Assembly (NCBI GenBank): GCA_964030475.1
Contig: CAXIPT010000001.1
Coordinates: 18,495,886-18,559,885, forward strand
Reading direction: 5' to 3'
Length of the DNA: 64,000 nt
Source of the DNA: Tethya wilhelma
Lineage: Eukaryota > Porifera > Demospongiae > Tethyida > Tethyidae
Part shown: positions 28,554 to 42,113 of the stretch, piece by piece
Layout: each line of letters starts with the position of its first letter
Numbering within the stretch: position 1 is the stretch's first letter
Made by a program: the position numbers and the translations under genes
Notes under the pieces: model-generated
The model's input: only the letters and a program-made list of their open reading frames with translations
Databases searched by the model: none
Told to the model about the DNA's origin: nothing

Positions 28554-29452
28554 TAGCAAAAAAAAATGTCAAAAATAAACACTGCAAAATACTTTGGTCC
28601 AATATTGTATATAGCTATTACAAGGAGTGTGGCTCGCTTCGCTCGCCACGCTCCTTACTTGTGTATGAAGTATACTGATGTTTACTGCTAGATGCATGCA
28701 AGCACAGGCATTTGCATACTGGGAAAGTGAAAGGTAACCATGCATGCCTGCACAGTACAGAGCTGCTCCTCTTTACAATTTGGCCTATTTACCTTAATAC
28801 GTGACGTCACAGACGACCCTTTTCCAACTTCCGCCATTTTCGCAATCAGCTGGCAAAGAAATTCGTTATCTGGCTAGCTGTGTTTCGTGTACAGTGACAG
28901 AGAAGCAGACTCTTATAGGCAAAAGCTCTCCCCTTGCTACGCTTCATTTGTAAAGATTGGCTGCTCTATCACGCTTCTTTGTCGGATACGGATGCCACTG
29001 GTAAGCCTTGTCAGCGATCTCAAAAACAGTCAGCCATACTTGTAGCGCCTGTAATTCTATCCTAGGCTAGCACTCTCTAAGCTAGCTGTCTAGGCACACT
29101 TTTCGTAGCTTGCATTTTCTACAGTCTAGAGAAAAAGTAGCGTTTTAGCTCGAGGTCGGATCACTTCCGGTGAACCCCCGTGACACACACACAGACACAC
29201 GGACAGACACACAAAACTTTGCTTATAATATGATATGGCATCTATATACAAGCTAGCCTATACAGTTGTAGTAGCCTCATTTTCTGTGGAATGTTTGCCA
29301 CCAGACCATTAGCGATAGTAATCAAATTGTGAGCCTTTTACCTTCATTAGTTGACACCCAGTCACCCAGTCCACCTATTGTTCTCTGAGTTCTGTCTCCT
29401 GTTGAACCTGTATCACACACACACACACACACAATCAGCTTATCTAAGTAAT

Positions 29453-29534
<82 letters not shown>

Positions 29535-29908
29535 CACATAGTAAACTCGGTGAAAATCACCTATCCAGTCTCCCTGACAATCTCTTCAAAAGTGCACAAC
29601 TTACTAACCTGGACCTGAGCTTTAACAAACTGACCTCTGTACCCAAGGCTCTGAGCGGGGCTCAATCCATAGCGTCGTTACATCTCAATGGAAATCTTAT
29701 TGGGGAGCTGCAATCAGACTCCTTTGATGGAGTGATGGGATTGGAATTCCTGTAAGTTTAAGAAAATGTAATACTATGTAAATTCTCTTCTTGCACTTAA
29801 GTTTTGATGCGGTAAATTTTTTTGTAGTGATGGTCAGTTTTAAAAGACACATGTTTTTATTGGACTTGTGTTTTTTTAATTTTGATGATCTTTACCATGT
29901 AGTATGAT

Positions 29909-29961
<53 letters not shown>

Positions 29962-32900
29962 GCAGAGACTTGTCCGACCTTGGACTTCGTGATTTTGACT
30001 CCTGTGCTATGAGGTTTGAACTCTTTCACCTATCTTTAACAACTCTGTAAGTCAGAATGAGCTAACTCTCTAATTCATACATTTATTCATCAACAAACAC
30101 ACTTGCAAGTAAATTGCCACAATATTTTTGAGTATCATAACACCACATTGTATTTCCTCCCATTTTCAGGTATTTAGATCGCAATAATTTCACCCACGTC
30201 GCCCGTTCATTCTTCAGATGTATGACCAAGTCCCTCAGCACTGTGTAAGTTGGTTGTCTCGATCAAAGTTAAAAAATTGTTCTCTATACACAATCTAATT
30301 TGTAATAGTATGGGAACTTGTAAATGATATCATAATTATTCTATTTGTATAGTAACTCAGTTATGTTCTGCTTGCTTCAGCGGATTAAATTTAGAATTGA
30401 ATACCTTGAACACACGCACACACAGCTCCATGAGAAGATGTGGCATTCGTACAATGGACAGAAATCTCTTCCGAGATCTGTCCAACCTCCTCTACATAAA
30501 CCTAGAAGGTAACAAAATGGAGGAACTGGAAAGATTCATCTTCTCAGGAGCTTCACTTCACTCACTGTAAGTCATAAACGGTTTTGTCAAAGTTTAAAAA
30601 TACCATAAAATCTACCAAGTTTGCAATAGTTTAATTACAATAGTTCAAGTACCATAAAATTTTCACTGCTAAAACTTTTCATTTGGTTCACTCCTTTTCG
30701 CTTGTTTAATTTTTGCAACTTGTAGGATATTTTTAATGGCGAAAAATTCCCTATCTTAAGTGCTAGTTGATAAATGGGTGTAGTCTAGAAATATTTTGTC
30801 TGTGAGCAATAAATTTAAAGTTCATATTTGTTTACCCCATTTCCCTATTCACACACACATACACTTGCAGTGATCTCTGTAATTGCAGTATTAGAAACAT
30901 CAAGAGAAATGCTTTTGCCGATCTAACCATTGACCACGCTCTGTAAGTAGAGTAATTATATTATATGCATTGCAGATACACTCACACACGTGCAGTTTCT
31001 ATGCACTATAATTATATGCCCACCATGTTGTGGTTTGGTAAAGGGTTGTCACATCTAAATGTGTAGAATTTAGTAAAATTATAGTTGCATGACCAATTTG
31101 TTGGAGGTTACACTACGTATGTGTGTATGTATTTTCCAAGCCATCACATGTTATTAAGTAAACAACAGTGTTCCTATATATCAGTATTACAAAACACTTT
31201 AAAATCCATATAAAACTACTTAAGCCTCTTAAACTACTACTGTTGCTTAGTAACTTCCAACTAATGGTATCACAATTTTTCCCTCCCTCCTTCTCCCCAG
31301 CTACCTAGCACACAACAACATCACTGTCATCCATCCAAGAGACTTCCAGGGTTTGAGTGCCCCTCAAATCGTTGATCTCTCTTACTCAAACATCCGTGAG
31401 ATACGAGGCACACCTTTCATGAACCTTACCAGCATTTACGAAATCTCTCTTGGCCACAATCGGCTCACGGACGAGAGCTTGGAGTCGGGCCTCTATGGAA
31501 TGAAGAGCCTCTACTGGCTCGATCTGAAGTTCAATAACCTCACGAAAATTCCCAACCTCAATGGCAGTGCCTTTCCCAACATGACCACGCTCAATTTGTT
31601 GAGCAATAATATTTCGACTGTCAAACGCGAGCATTTGAGGAACATGACGCACCTCTCGACGCTCATCCTTAAAAATAACTCACTCAATGAAATTGAAGAC
31701 GACGCTCTCGCGGAGTGTTCGCGGTTGACTAACATCGATTTGGATCTGACGCTCATTAAACGACTTCCTAATATGACCTTTGTACCCAAGCTGGTGGATC
31801 TTCATGTGAATAATGCAAGACTCGAGTTCTTACCGGATGACCTCTGCTCAGCTTGTCCAAAGCTAGCCATCTTGCAAGCGAACGGCAATCTTTTAGTAAC
31901 TCTACCGTCTTTTGAAGAATGCAAGAGTTTGCGTTTCGCCATGTTTTCCGATAACTTGATCTCAACGCTCAATAACGATACATTCAAGAANTAAAATGCA
32001 TATAAAACTACTTAAGCCTCTTGAACTACTACTGTTGCTTAGTAACTTCCAACTAATGGTATCACAATTTTCCCTCCCTCCTTCCCCCCAGCTACCTAGC
32101 ACATAACAACATCACTGTCATCCATCCAAGAGACTTCCAGGGTTTGAGTGCCCCTCAAATCGTTGATCTCTCTTACTCAAACATCCGTGAGATACGAGGC
32201 ACACCTTTCGTGAACCTTACCAGCATTTACGAAATCTCTCTTGGCCACAATCGGCTCACGGACGAGAGCTTGGAGTCAGGCCTCTATGGAATGAAGAGCC
32301 TTTACTGGCTCGATCTGAAGGGCAATAACCTCACAAAAATTCCCAACCTCAATGGCAGTGCTTTTCCCAACATGACCACGCTCAATTTGTTGAGCAATAA
32401 TATTTCGACTGTCAAACGCGAGCATTTGAGGAACATGACACACCTCTCGACGCTCATCCTCAAAAATAACTCGCTCAATGAAATTGAAGACGACGCTCTC
32501 GCGGAGTGTTCACGGTTGACTAACATTGATTTGGATCTGACGCTCATCAAGCAACTTCCCAATATGACCTTTGTACCCAAGCTGGTGGATCTTCACGTAA
32601 ATAATGCAAGACTTGAGTTCTTACCGGACGACCTCTGCTCAACTTGTCCAAAGTTAGCCATCTTGCAAGCGAACGGCAATCTTTTAGTAACTCTACCATC
32701 TTTTGAAGAATGCAAGAGTTTGCGTTTCGCCATGTTTTCCGATAACTTGATCTCAATGCTCAGTAACGATACATTCAAGAATGTGTATTCTCTTCACGAC
32801 TTGCGAATTCGTAACAATAAGCTCACAGAACTTCCCGAAGATTTGTTCAGAGATACCGTGTCCATAGCTTACCTCCATTTTGACCACAATCAGATAGTAG

Positions 32901-35462
32901 AGCTGCCACCGAATCTATTCTCGAATATGATGCATCTAGTCACCATCAACGCTTCGTACAATCGCATCGCGAGACTCGAGAACGGTGTCTTTTCGAATCA
33001 CACGTTGCTCGACGCTCTCTACCTTAACGACAACAATATCAAGTTTATTGATGAAGACGTGTTCCCTTTGAACGGGGACTTGAAGATTCTCAACCTGTCT
33101 AGAAACAATTTCCCCACCTGGACGGTCCCGCCTGGTGGCTTCCCACAAATCGTAGAACTCTATCTCGAAGATCTTTTCGACCTACACCAAGTGCCGAGCA
33201 ACTTCGATGTACCCCAAGTCAAGGTGGTGTACTACACATATGCCTATCACTGCTGCATTTGGCAGGGCCACCACTTAGATTTCAATCGAACAGTTTTTGA
33301 TCCTGAAGCCAATAATTCCGCTCTTCCTCCTACAACTGTTCCTACCGTTACATCCACGCCTGGAATCGACTTTGAACAGTTTTGTATCAATGGAGAACTT
33401 CATGAAGATAGCAAGGAGCTCATTTTGGAAGTGGCTGAGTTTTGGAACCTGACCGTTCACTTTCTTCCCGGTTGCGACATCGAGATTATCGCAAATGGCG
33501 AAATTATTGGTACCAGCGAAGAAGAAGCTCTTAGCGCCATCAGAGCACTTGGAGATATTGATCTGCAAGTGAGGTATGCCAAAGAAGTGGTTTGTTATCC
33601 TGACCCGGATCCTCTAACACCTTGTGAAAATTTGATGGATCCTTGGCCTCTCCGTGTGGCTATCTGGGCAGTGTGGGTGTTGGCACTGCTCGGAAATGGA
33701 ACGGTTCTCTTTGTGATTATTGCAGCACGACAGAAGCTGGAGACGTATCAGTTCTTGATCTGTAATCTTGCATTTGCCGACTTTTGCATGGGTGTTTATC
33801 TCGCCTTTTTAGCTGTCGTTGATGTACGGACGTTTGGTGATAAGAGCTTTTACCAGTCTGCTCTTTCGTGGCAGCTAGGACCTGGTTGTATGACTGCTGG
33901 CTTCATCGCAGTATTTGCGAGCGAGCTCTCCATGTTTATACTAGTTTTGTTGACTCTCGAGCGAGTCTACACGATAGCTAACGCTTTTGATCAAGATGAG
34001 AAAACTAAATTGAGAGTGTCCGTGATAATCACGATTTTCGGTTGGATATTAGCTGCTGGGCTTGCACTGATGCCCATATTTGGTATAAACTCATACTCAA
34101 GAGTGGCCGTGTGTTTGCCGTATGTGACAGAAAGGTGGAGCGATAAATTCTACATCGGACTTATCCTCACGCTCAATTTTGTCGGATTTTTGACAATCGT
34201 TGCTTCGTACGCTTACATCTTCAAGAGCATTTGTAAGTCACCTGCAGCTCACAGGAAGAAGCATGAAGTGATGGTGGCTGCGTTCAAGATTGCCATTCTT
34301 ATCATCACTGCTCTCCTGTGCTGGGCACCAATAGCTGTCATCGGCTACTTTGCACTTGGAGATATCGAACTGGTCAGTGCTGGCGAGGCGAAATTCTTCA
34401 TCGTTTTCGTTTATCCGCTCAATGCTTGCGTCAATCCATTTATTTATGCCATCTTTACGAGACAATTTAGAGAGAAATTCTCGTCAATTTTCAAACACAA
34501 GAAAGACATGACGTCATTTCATCCATCAAATCCTCTTCGCCTCCAGCGAGCACCGAGCGGATTTGCCTCCGAGTACCCCATGAGCAAAATGCAATCTTCC
34601 CACTCACCAGAAGAACTCATGAGAATGCGCCAAAGTCGCCGTTCAAACAGCGTCACAGCTTACCTTGTCGATACTCACACCTCGCAAAATAATCCTTCAC
34701 CCACCACGATTGTTTCGCCCCCTCCTGGCGCCTACATGGGCCGTCGTGCTTCACTGCCTGCGGGATTCGGATCCAGTTTGAACGTCAACAGACACTGCAG
34801 TTCCAGCTCCAATGTGCCAAGCTTTGTACCCCCGTTTCGATTGACGGATATTTACGGAGAAAATAGCAGCCTTCCCAATCTCCCCGAGGAAACAGAAGTG
34901 GACTTGGTCCGCGATCAATCCCCGGTTCTTTCCCGCCACAGTAACCAGTCGGGAAGCCAGTGCTCCGAGATCCAACGATTGTCTATAGTACCAGAGGAAA
35001 ATGAGCCGCCCGAAGCGAGTATACAATTAGAAGAAGACGTAGAATCGATTGCTTCTTCAACATACGAAGACGCACAGCAGTACCACATTGTGGAAGTTGT
35101 GAACGAGACTCCAACTGATTTGGATGCTGTAGAGCTGAGCGTTGCTATCAATGGTCAGGGTGACGATCAACCAGAGGCGAATTTGAGCGAAGAAAGTGTT
35201 CAAACTGATTCGACAGACATTCAAGAAAATGAAGAAGATGTTTCTCAAAATGGCGATAATCTTCAAGTAACAACGGCAGCTACAGGGTGTCGGGATGGGA
35301 GTAAAGTGAGCAGCGATTCCACTTGTAGCGGATACAGCAGCACAATCGAAGACCCGATAATTTTACAAACACCAACTGAACATTGCTACTCTCCAAGTAG
35401 GGAGTCAGGATACACACGACCTTCTACGGGCAGTCAGACTGACATTGAAGGGTGTNAGAGAG

Positions 35463-35496
<34 letters not shown>

Positions 35497-35782
35497 ATTA
35501 CTTAGATACGCTGATTGTGTGTGTGTGTGTGTGATACAGGTTCAACAGGAGGCAGAACTCAGAGAACAATAGGTGGGGACTGGGTGACTGGGTGTCAACT
35601 AATGAAGGTAAAAGGCTCACAATTTGATAACTATCGCTAATGGTCTGGTGGCAAACATTCCACAGAAAATGAGGCTACTACAACTGTATAGGCTAGCTTG
35701 TATATAGATGCCATATAATAGCTATATACAATATTGGACCAAAGTATTTTGCAGTGTTTATTTTTGACATTTTTTTTTGCTA

Positions 35783-35850
<68 letters not shown>

Positions 35851-37121
35851 GTTCATAGCAATTATGATTCAGTGCATGTAGGAATGGGCAGTGCTGCAAA
35901 AAAGTATAATGAAACAAGACATTTCTCAATTTCTGCATTGTTTTCTCGTGAACAGATAGAATTACTAAGCAGACACATTTATTTTTCTTAAAGAAGAAAG
36001 AAACTATACACATCTATGTTATTGGAAAATATAATATTTCAACGGCATCTCTTTCTTGCTGATTCTCTCTCTTTCACAAGCCGACCAACTCAGAGAGAAA
36101 GTTGTAAGCAATTAAACAATTAGAGATCACAGAGACCACACTAATAGCTACTTTTGTGTCAAGTCAGCAATCGCAGTACAAGAAAAAAAAATTGCTGATC
36201 AGGTGTAAAAAAAAAACAAACCCTAACATGACCTACTATTACATGACATTTACTCAAAATCTACTCTTGTTACTACATAAAGAATCTTAAAACTAACAAA
36301 AAAAAAAAAAGAGGCTTTTAAAAAATCTGCAAAATTTGTTTTCCTCAAAGAAAAAAAAATGCCCTTATTCACTCAAAATCTCTTCTTGTTACAGCACATA
36401 AAGATTTTCAAAACTAAAAACCCCAAGAACAACAACAAAAAATAAAACAAAAAACAAACAAACAAACAAACAACAACAACAAAAAAAGGCCAACGTGTAC
36501 AGAGCATGGCCGAGAAACCTCACCCTAGCAGGACCTAAACCCCACACAAACCATCCCGGGCTACAAACAAAATCAAAGGCTGATCAAGAGTCTATTAGTA
36601 GAGCTGCCCAGAACACCTGTATACCGCCACAAGACAACACAGGCTTCTGTACAAAACAACACGCTACCAGTACACAATGCACCATATATAGTACATGCAT
36701 ACATACATACAGTGTACATACATACATACATACATACATACATGTGCAAATATAGCGTGCAAACCATGAAATTCTGCTGGACAATTCTGCTAATGCAATA
36801 CTGAATTGGATAATAAACTGTGGTTTGTTAGCTGGGACATAACACATCTATCTCTCCTAACCAAACATATTAATAGCTACCATGGAAAGATGGATAGAAA
36901 AAATTTTTTAACTCCATATGTTCTTTATCTTTTTCGATTTTTTGCTGGTTTATATTCACAGAGAGCGAGCCTAGGAACGAGGCTAATGTACAGGTCTAGT
37001 AAATGTTATGGAGAACTGTGTGTGTGGGTTTCTAAAATGTATTAAAAGTTTAATATCTTCTATAGCTCTTGTACAGTACTAGTGTTGCATTCAAGAAAAG
37101 GTGATCATTTACTGGCAAAAA

Positions 37122-37173
<52 letters not shown>

Positions 37174-38736
37174 NTGTCAGAGACTGGTAAGTCCCTACAA
37201 AAAGCTCGAGTAAGAGCTACATGCACTTCAGTATGCTAGAGCAGCTAATTGCATGCCTGCAAGGGCACTGCAAGACACGAGACAACAGATCTAGATAATA
37301 GTCAACAATAATGTATACAGACTATAATAATAGCTTGAACTCAAAAAAATGAAGCGGAATTAAGGTTAACTTAATTATTGGCTCTTCCTATGCACAAAAA
37401 ACAAGTAAAACCACTCAAAAGAAAAGTAACCAAAATTGTGGTTAGAGCTACTGCATTCATCTTCATTGTTGTAGCTTGTGTGTGTGTGTGTGTTGTGCAT
37501 TACATCACTACAATGTCATACCAACATCACATGATTGATCTATCTGGCCTAAGCACTTGCAGGAGGAGTATATACGCATGCTGGGCATGCATTAATGTCA
37601 TGTTATGTTATGAAACAAGTATTAACAAATATTATAACGTGAACATTGAGATTGTGTATGCATGCACGTATGATTATATTTCAGTTCATACCTGGATCAA
37701 AACTTTGACATTTCACGACTCCAGAAATGTTTGCTTGACCGAAGGATTCAAAACTTGTGTTATCCATGCTATATTGAAACAGTCTAACCAATTCCCCTTT
37801 GTCAGAAATATTAGAAACTACCCTTATCTGCAGCTGATCCATAAAAAAAGTATCAAATGATACGTTAGCTGACGAGCTTACACTTCCAAGTTCTTTGAGG
37901 CAGAAGCAGTCTATTGTGACTGTTGTAGTGACGGTATAATTCTTGGTGTAACCCTGAGTGCGTGAGCTAACAGTAATAGAGATATTGAGAGGTGAATTAT
38001 GACTCAGCTCATCTGATGCCATGATCTGTGCATTATCAGCGTCAGAGACATCAGAACTACATGTCACAGCTGAACAGTCTTCATTCCTGTGGCATGCAAA
38101 GCTCGATATACTTGTACTGAGTCCTACAACATAAAAGAACAAAAAACTATGCTTATACTCATGCAGTTAGGATACCTATACTGGGATTATAGTATTATTA
38201 TCAGCTAATAGCCTATTTTACATAACTTATTAACTCATGCAGTTTTTATATGCTGCTACAATCATACATATGTCTTGTGGTGTCTGCTAGGCTCACCATG
38301 GCTGTATGGCAGAACTGTCATTGACAATGCTACAACAAGAATTCCTTTCAATGTCATCTTCATGATGAGTCTTTATGACTAGTATATACTGTCTACGTAC
38401 TAATTTAGACTGCATGCACATGCATGTGAACAATACTGAGTCACGCCATAACATATTTATTCTCTTGTGCATGTGTTGCTAGGGAAACAGCTACGTAGAA
38501 ACTATGAATATAAATCAGATATTTATGAATATACATGACTGCAGTGATATTCATTCAGTCCATGGTACGTTTTGATGTTCAGCTCAATTCCATGCTAAGA
38601 TTGTGAGGATTGTAACAGCTGCTACTGAAATGGTGGCTATCACACTTTTCTTCATTGGTAAGGTACCAGCAGTTGTTGCCATGGTAGTACTCATGTCAGT
38701 TGTTTCTGCAGGTGTTTGTGTTTGTGTGTGTGTGTG

Positions 38737-38802
<66 letters not shown>

Positions 38803-38809
38803 TGAGTGA

Positions 38810-38866
<57 letters not shown>

Positions 38867-40326
38867 NATCACCCAGCTGCGCTACTCTGGGATGCTGGAC
38901 ATCGTGAGGATCAGGAAGGAGGGCTATCCGGTGCACGTCCCGGCCAAGGAGTTCCTGGACAAGTACCGTTGCCTGGCAGTAGATGACCCAGAACCACTCC
39001 CATCCAACGAGAAGAAGGCAGTTGCCAGGATCCTCAACTCCATGAGGCTGCCAGAGACAGAGTGGCAGATCGGGAAGACCAAGGTGTTCCTCCGCATGAG
39101 TGTCTTCGACCCTCTGGAGACCAAGAGGAAGAAGCTCATCACAGCCAAGATGATCATCATCCAGAAGGTGTGGAGGGGGTACAGAGCCAGGAAGACTTTC
39201 CTTCGAATGAAACAAGCAGTCGTAATTCTACAGAAGAATTTCAGAGGAAATCGCGAGAGAGTCAAATTTATCAGGAAGCGTCGAGCGGCCATCGTTATTC
39301 AGGCTCATTACAGGGGCATGCTTGCTCGTGAGTTGGCTGCAGCTTTGAGGAAGAAGAAAGAAGAGGAAGAAGCTGAAAGAAGACGACTGAAGAGACTAGA
39401 GGAGGAGAGACTGGCCAAGCAGAAGGCCGACAAGCTCATGGAAGACTCTTTCCGAGCAGCTCAGAAGGAGCTCCTTACACTAGCAAAGATCGCAGAACAC
39501 AAGAGCAAGAAAGCCGTCACCAAGTCAGGTGATGTCGATCTTGACAAGATGTTCTTGTTTCTGGCGGACAATCCCAAGGCCACTGGCAAGGAAGAGAAGG
39601 ACTTCCTGGCCGGGATCACAGCCGACCTTGAGATGATGTTCCAGAGTGCCCAGGTGGCAAGCGAGCCAGCTGTCAAGAAGCCATCACGGGTGGCGCCAGC
39701 TCCTCCCAGACAGAGAGGCCAGGAGAAGCCCACCTCCCAGGCCAAGCTCACTCGCACCCAGCGGAGACAGAGGAGGGTCATGAAGAAGCTCCTGGGAGTG
39801 GAGGAGGAGGCGGGCAAAGGACAGGAGCCATTTGACCCCGCCATGTACCCCATGATCAAGTTTGCAGAGATGTACTTCAATGACTTCCCCCGAGATACGG
39901 GTGGCTTCAGCACCCTGAGTCTCCGCAGAGCTCCGAAGGTGAAGGACCCTGTCCCCAAGGCAGAGATGCTCCACTTCACCAAATCCACTAGTCTCCCCAC
40001 CTCCATAGTCCACATGCACGACCCGGAGAATGTGAACCTTGCCTGTGGCATCTTCAAGGACCTCTGCAAGCTGCTGAAGGGAGACGTGAAACAGGAGCAG
40101 CACAACCTCACCATCCAGAGCACCATAGCCTATGGCATAGAGAGGCCAGAGCTGAGGGACGAGATCTTCTGCCAGCTCATCAGACAGGTGTCAGAGAACC
40201 CCAGGGAAGAGGCCGTCATGAGAGGGTGGCACTTCCTCACCCTCTGCACCATTGCCTTCCCTCCCAGCAAGAACTTTAACAAGGTGAGCACTGCAGTCGG
40301 TCTCATAACTATGGTAGCATGGTTCA

Positions 40327-40384
<58 letters not shown>

Positions 40385-42071
40385 CAGTTCCTCCAGGCCT
40401 ACTACCAGACCCAGTCCAGTGCTCCTCTCATCGGCCATTATGCCAATGCCTGTCTTCAGACGATGAGGCTGACCAAAGTCAGTGCCAGGAGGTTCCCTCC
40501 CTCCACCATTGAGATTGCCGTGAGTCCAATACCATATCTAGTGAATGTACATGAGATGACTCGCCCCGTGTGGTGTGCAGGCGGTGAAGAACCTGAACCC
40601 TCTCATCTGTCGGTTCTACTTCCTGGACGGGAAGGCCAAAGCCATGGGCGTCGACCCTTCTGCCACAGCTCATGATGTCATCAGAGCACTGGCTGAGAAG
40701 ATAGAGCTGCAGAATGTGGATGGTTGGGCCCTCTACGAGGTAGTACCACTGCATGCTGGTGTGTGTGTGTCCCTTAGTGCATCCATCTATTACCTTATAC
40801 CGCTTAATTTTCGTGGTACTTACAGTAACTTTCGCGGTTTTCGCGGATCGAACGTTATCCGCGAAAATTGTTCAGCGAAAAATTGCGTGCTCATATGCGT
40901 GCGCACAGGAATGATATCAATCCGTGAAACTTATTCAATCCGCGAAAATTAAGTAACCTCGAAAATTAAGCGGTATACGGTATACTGCTAATGATGGAAG
41001 TCTCTCTCTCTCTCTTTCTCTCTGCCAGGTGAACCCAGAGACAGAGCATTTCATCAAGGCCCATGAGTACATTGCTGACGTGTTGTCCCAGTGGGAAAGG
41101 GACAAGAGGTCCTCCATGACCATGACCAAGTACACCACCGTCTCTCGTAAGACCTCCTACACAGCTGCTCTTGGAGGAGGGGACTCAAAGTTTGTGTTCA
41201 GGAAGAGGGTGTTCCGGAGGCCCAAAGAGATCCCCGAGGACCCAGTGGAGTACCACCTCATGTACGCTCAGGCTGTGCACTCCGTTGTCAAGGTGAGCTA
41301 GCACTGCCCCTTACTTCCACAGGAATTACCACACCCCTGTTAATTATCTGTAGATTGATGAGTTCCCAGTGAATGAGGCGGTGGCTCTCCAGCTGGCTGG
41401 CCTCCAGGCGCAGGTGCTCTGGGGGGACCACAATCCCTCCCTCACCTCCCGCTACGATGAGATAGAGCAATTCCTCCCAGAGAGAATCATCACCCTCGAC
41501 AAGAGCAAGACCAGGGACAGCTGGAAGAGGGCCATCGCAGAGGCCCACAAGGTAACTAGAGCAACCAGAGAGTAAGAACTTCGGAGCTAGGGGGTTTTAG
41601 CCAAAATATTCCAACATTTGGTATTGACCAGCTAGTACCAGCTAGTGGTGAAATATTCCAAGATTTGGTATTGACCAGCTAGTACCAGCTAGTGGTGAAA
41701 TATTCCAAGATTTGTGTATTGACCAGCTAGTACCAGCTAGTGGTGAAATATTCCAAGATTTGTGTATTGGCGATGCTCTCATTACCACCATCCATTGCTG
41801 ACGCGGCCTGTACATGTGTTCATTGTGCAGAGATACGGGACAGGCAAGACAGAGATCCAGGCCAAGGTGTGGTACCTCACCTCCATCAAACACTACCCTC
41901 TCTACGGCAGCATGTTCTTCCACGTCTACTACAAGGGCTTCTGGTCCTACCCCAACAACCTCATCCTAGCCATAGACATCAATTCCATCAAGTTCGTCAA
42001 CACCAAGAGCAAGCAGGTGAGAGAGTACAACAGCTAGCTCATAGTGTGGGCTGGAACGGAAGGACCTCCAN

Positions 42072-42113
<42 letters not shown>

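Noticed and set aside
27837..28678. Long open frames across the N run and microsatellites
   Set aside because: They consist of translated N and CT/CA repeats only.
28620..29232. Helitron assignment for the 613-base repeat
   Set aside because: There is an end hairpin and little or no target duplication, but the expected TC start and CTRR end are not evident.
38603..38809. Plus-strand frame with a hydrophobic N-terminus near 38630
   Set aside because: It runs into GT repeats, has no homology and no supporting splice structure.
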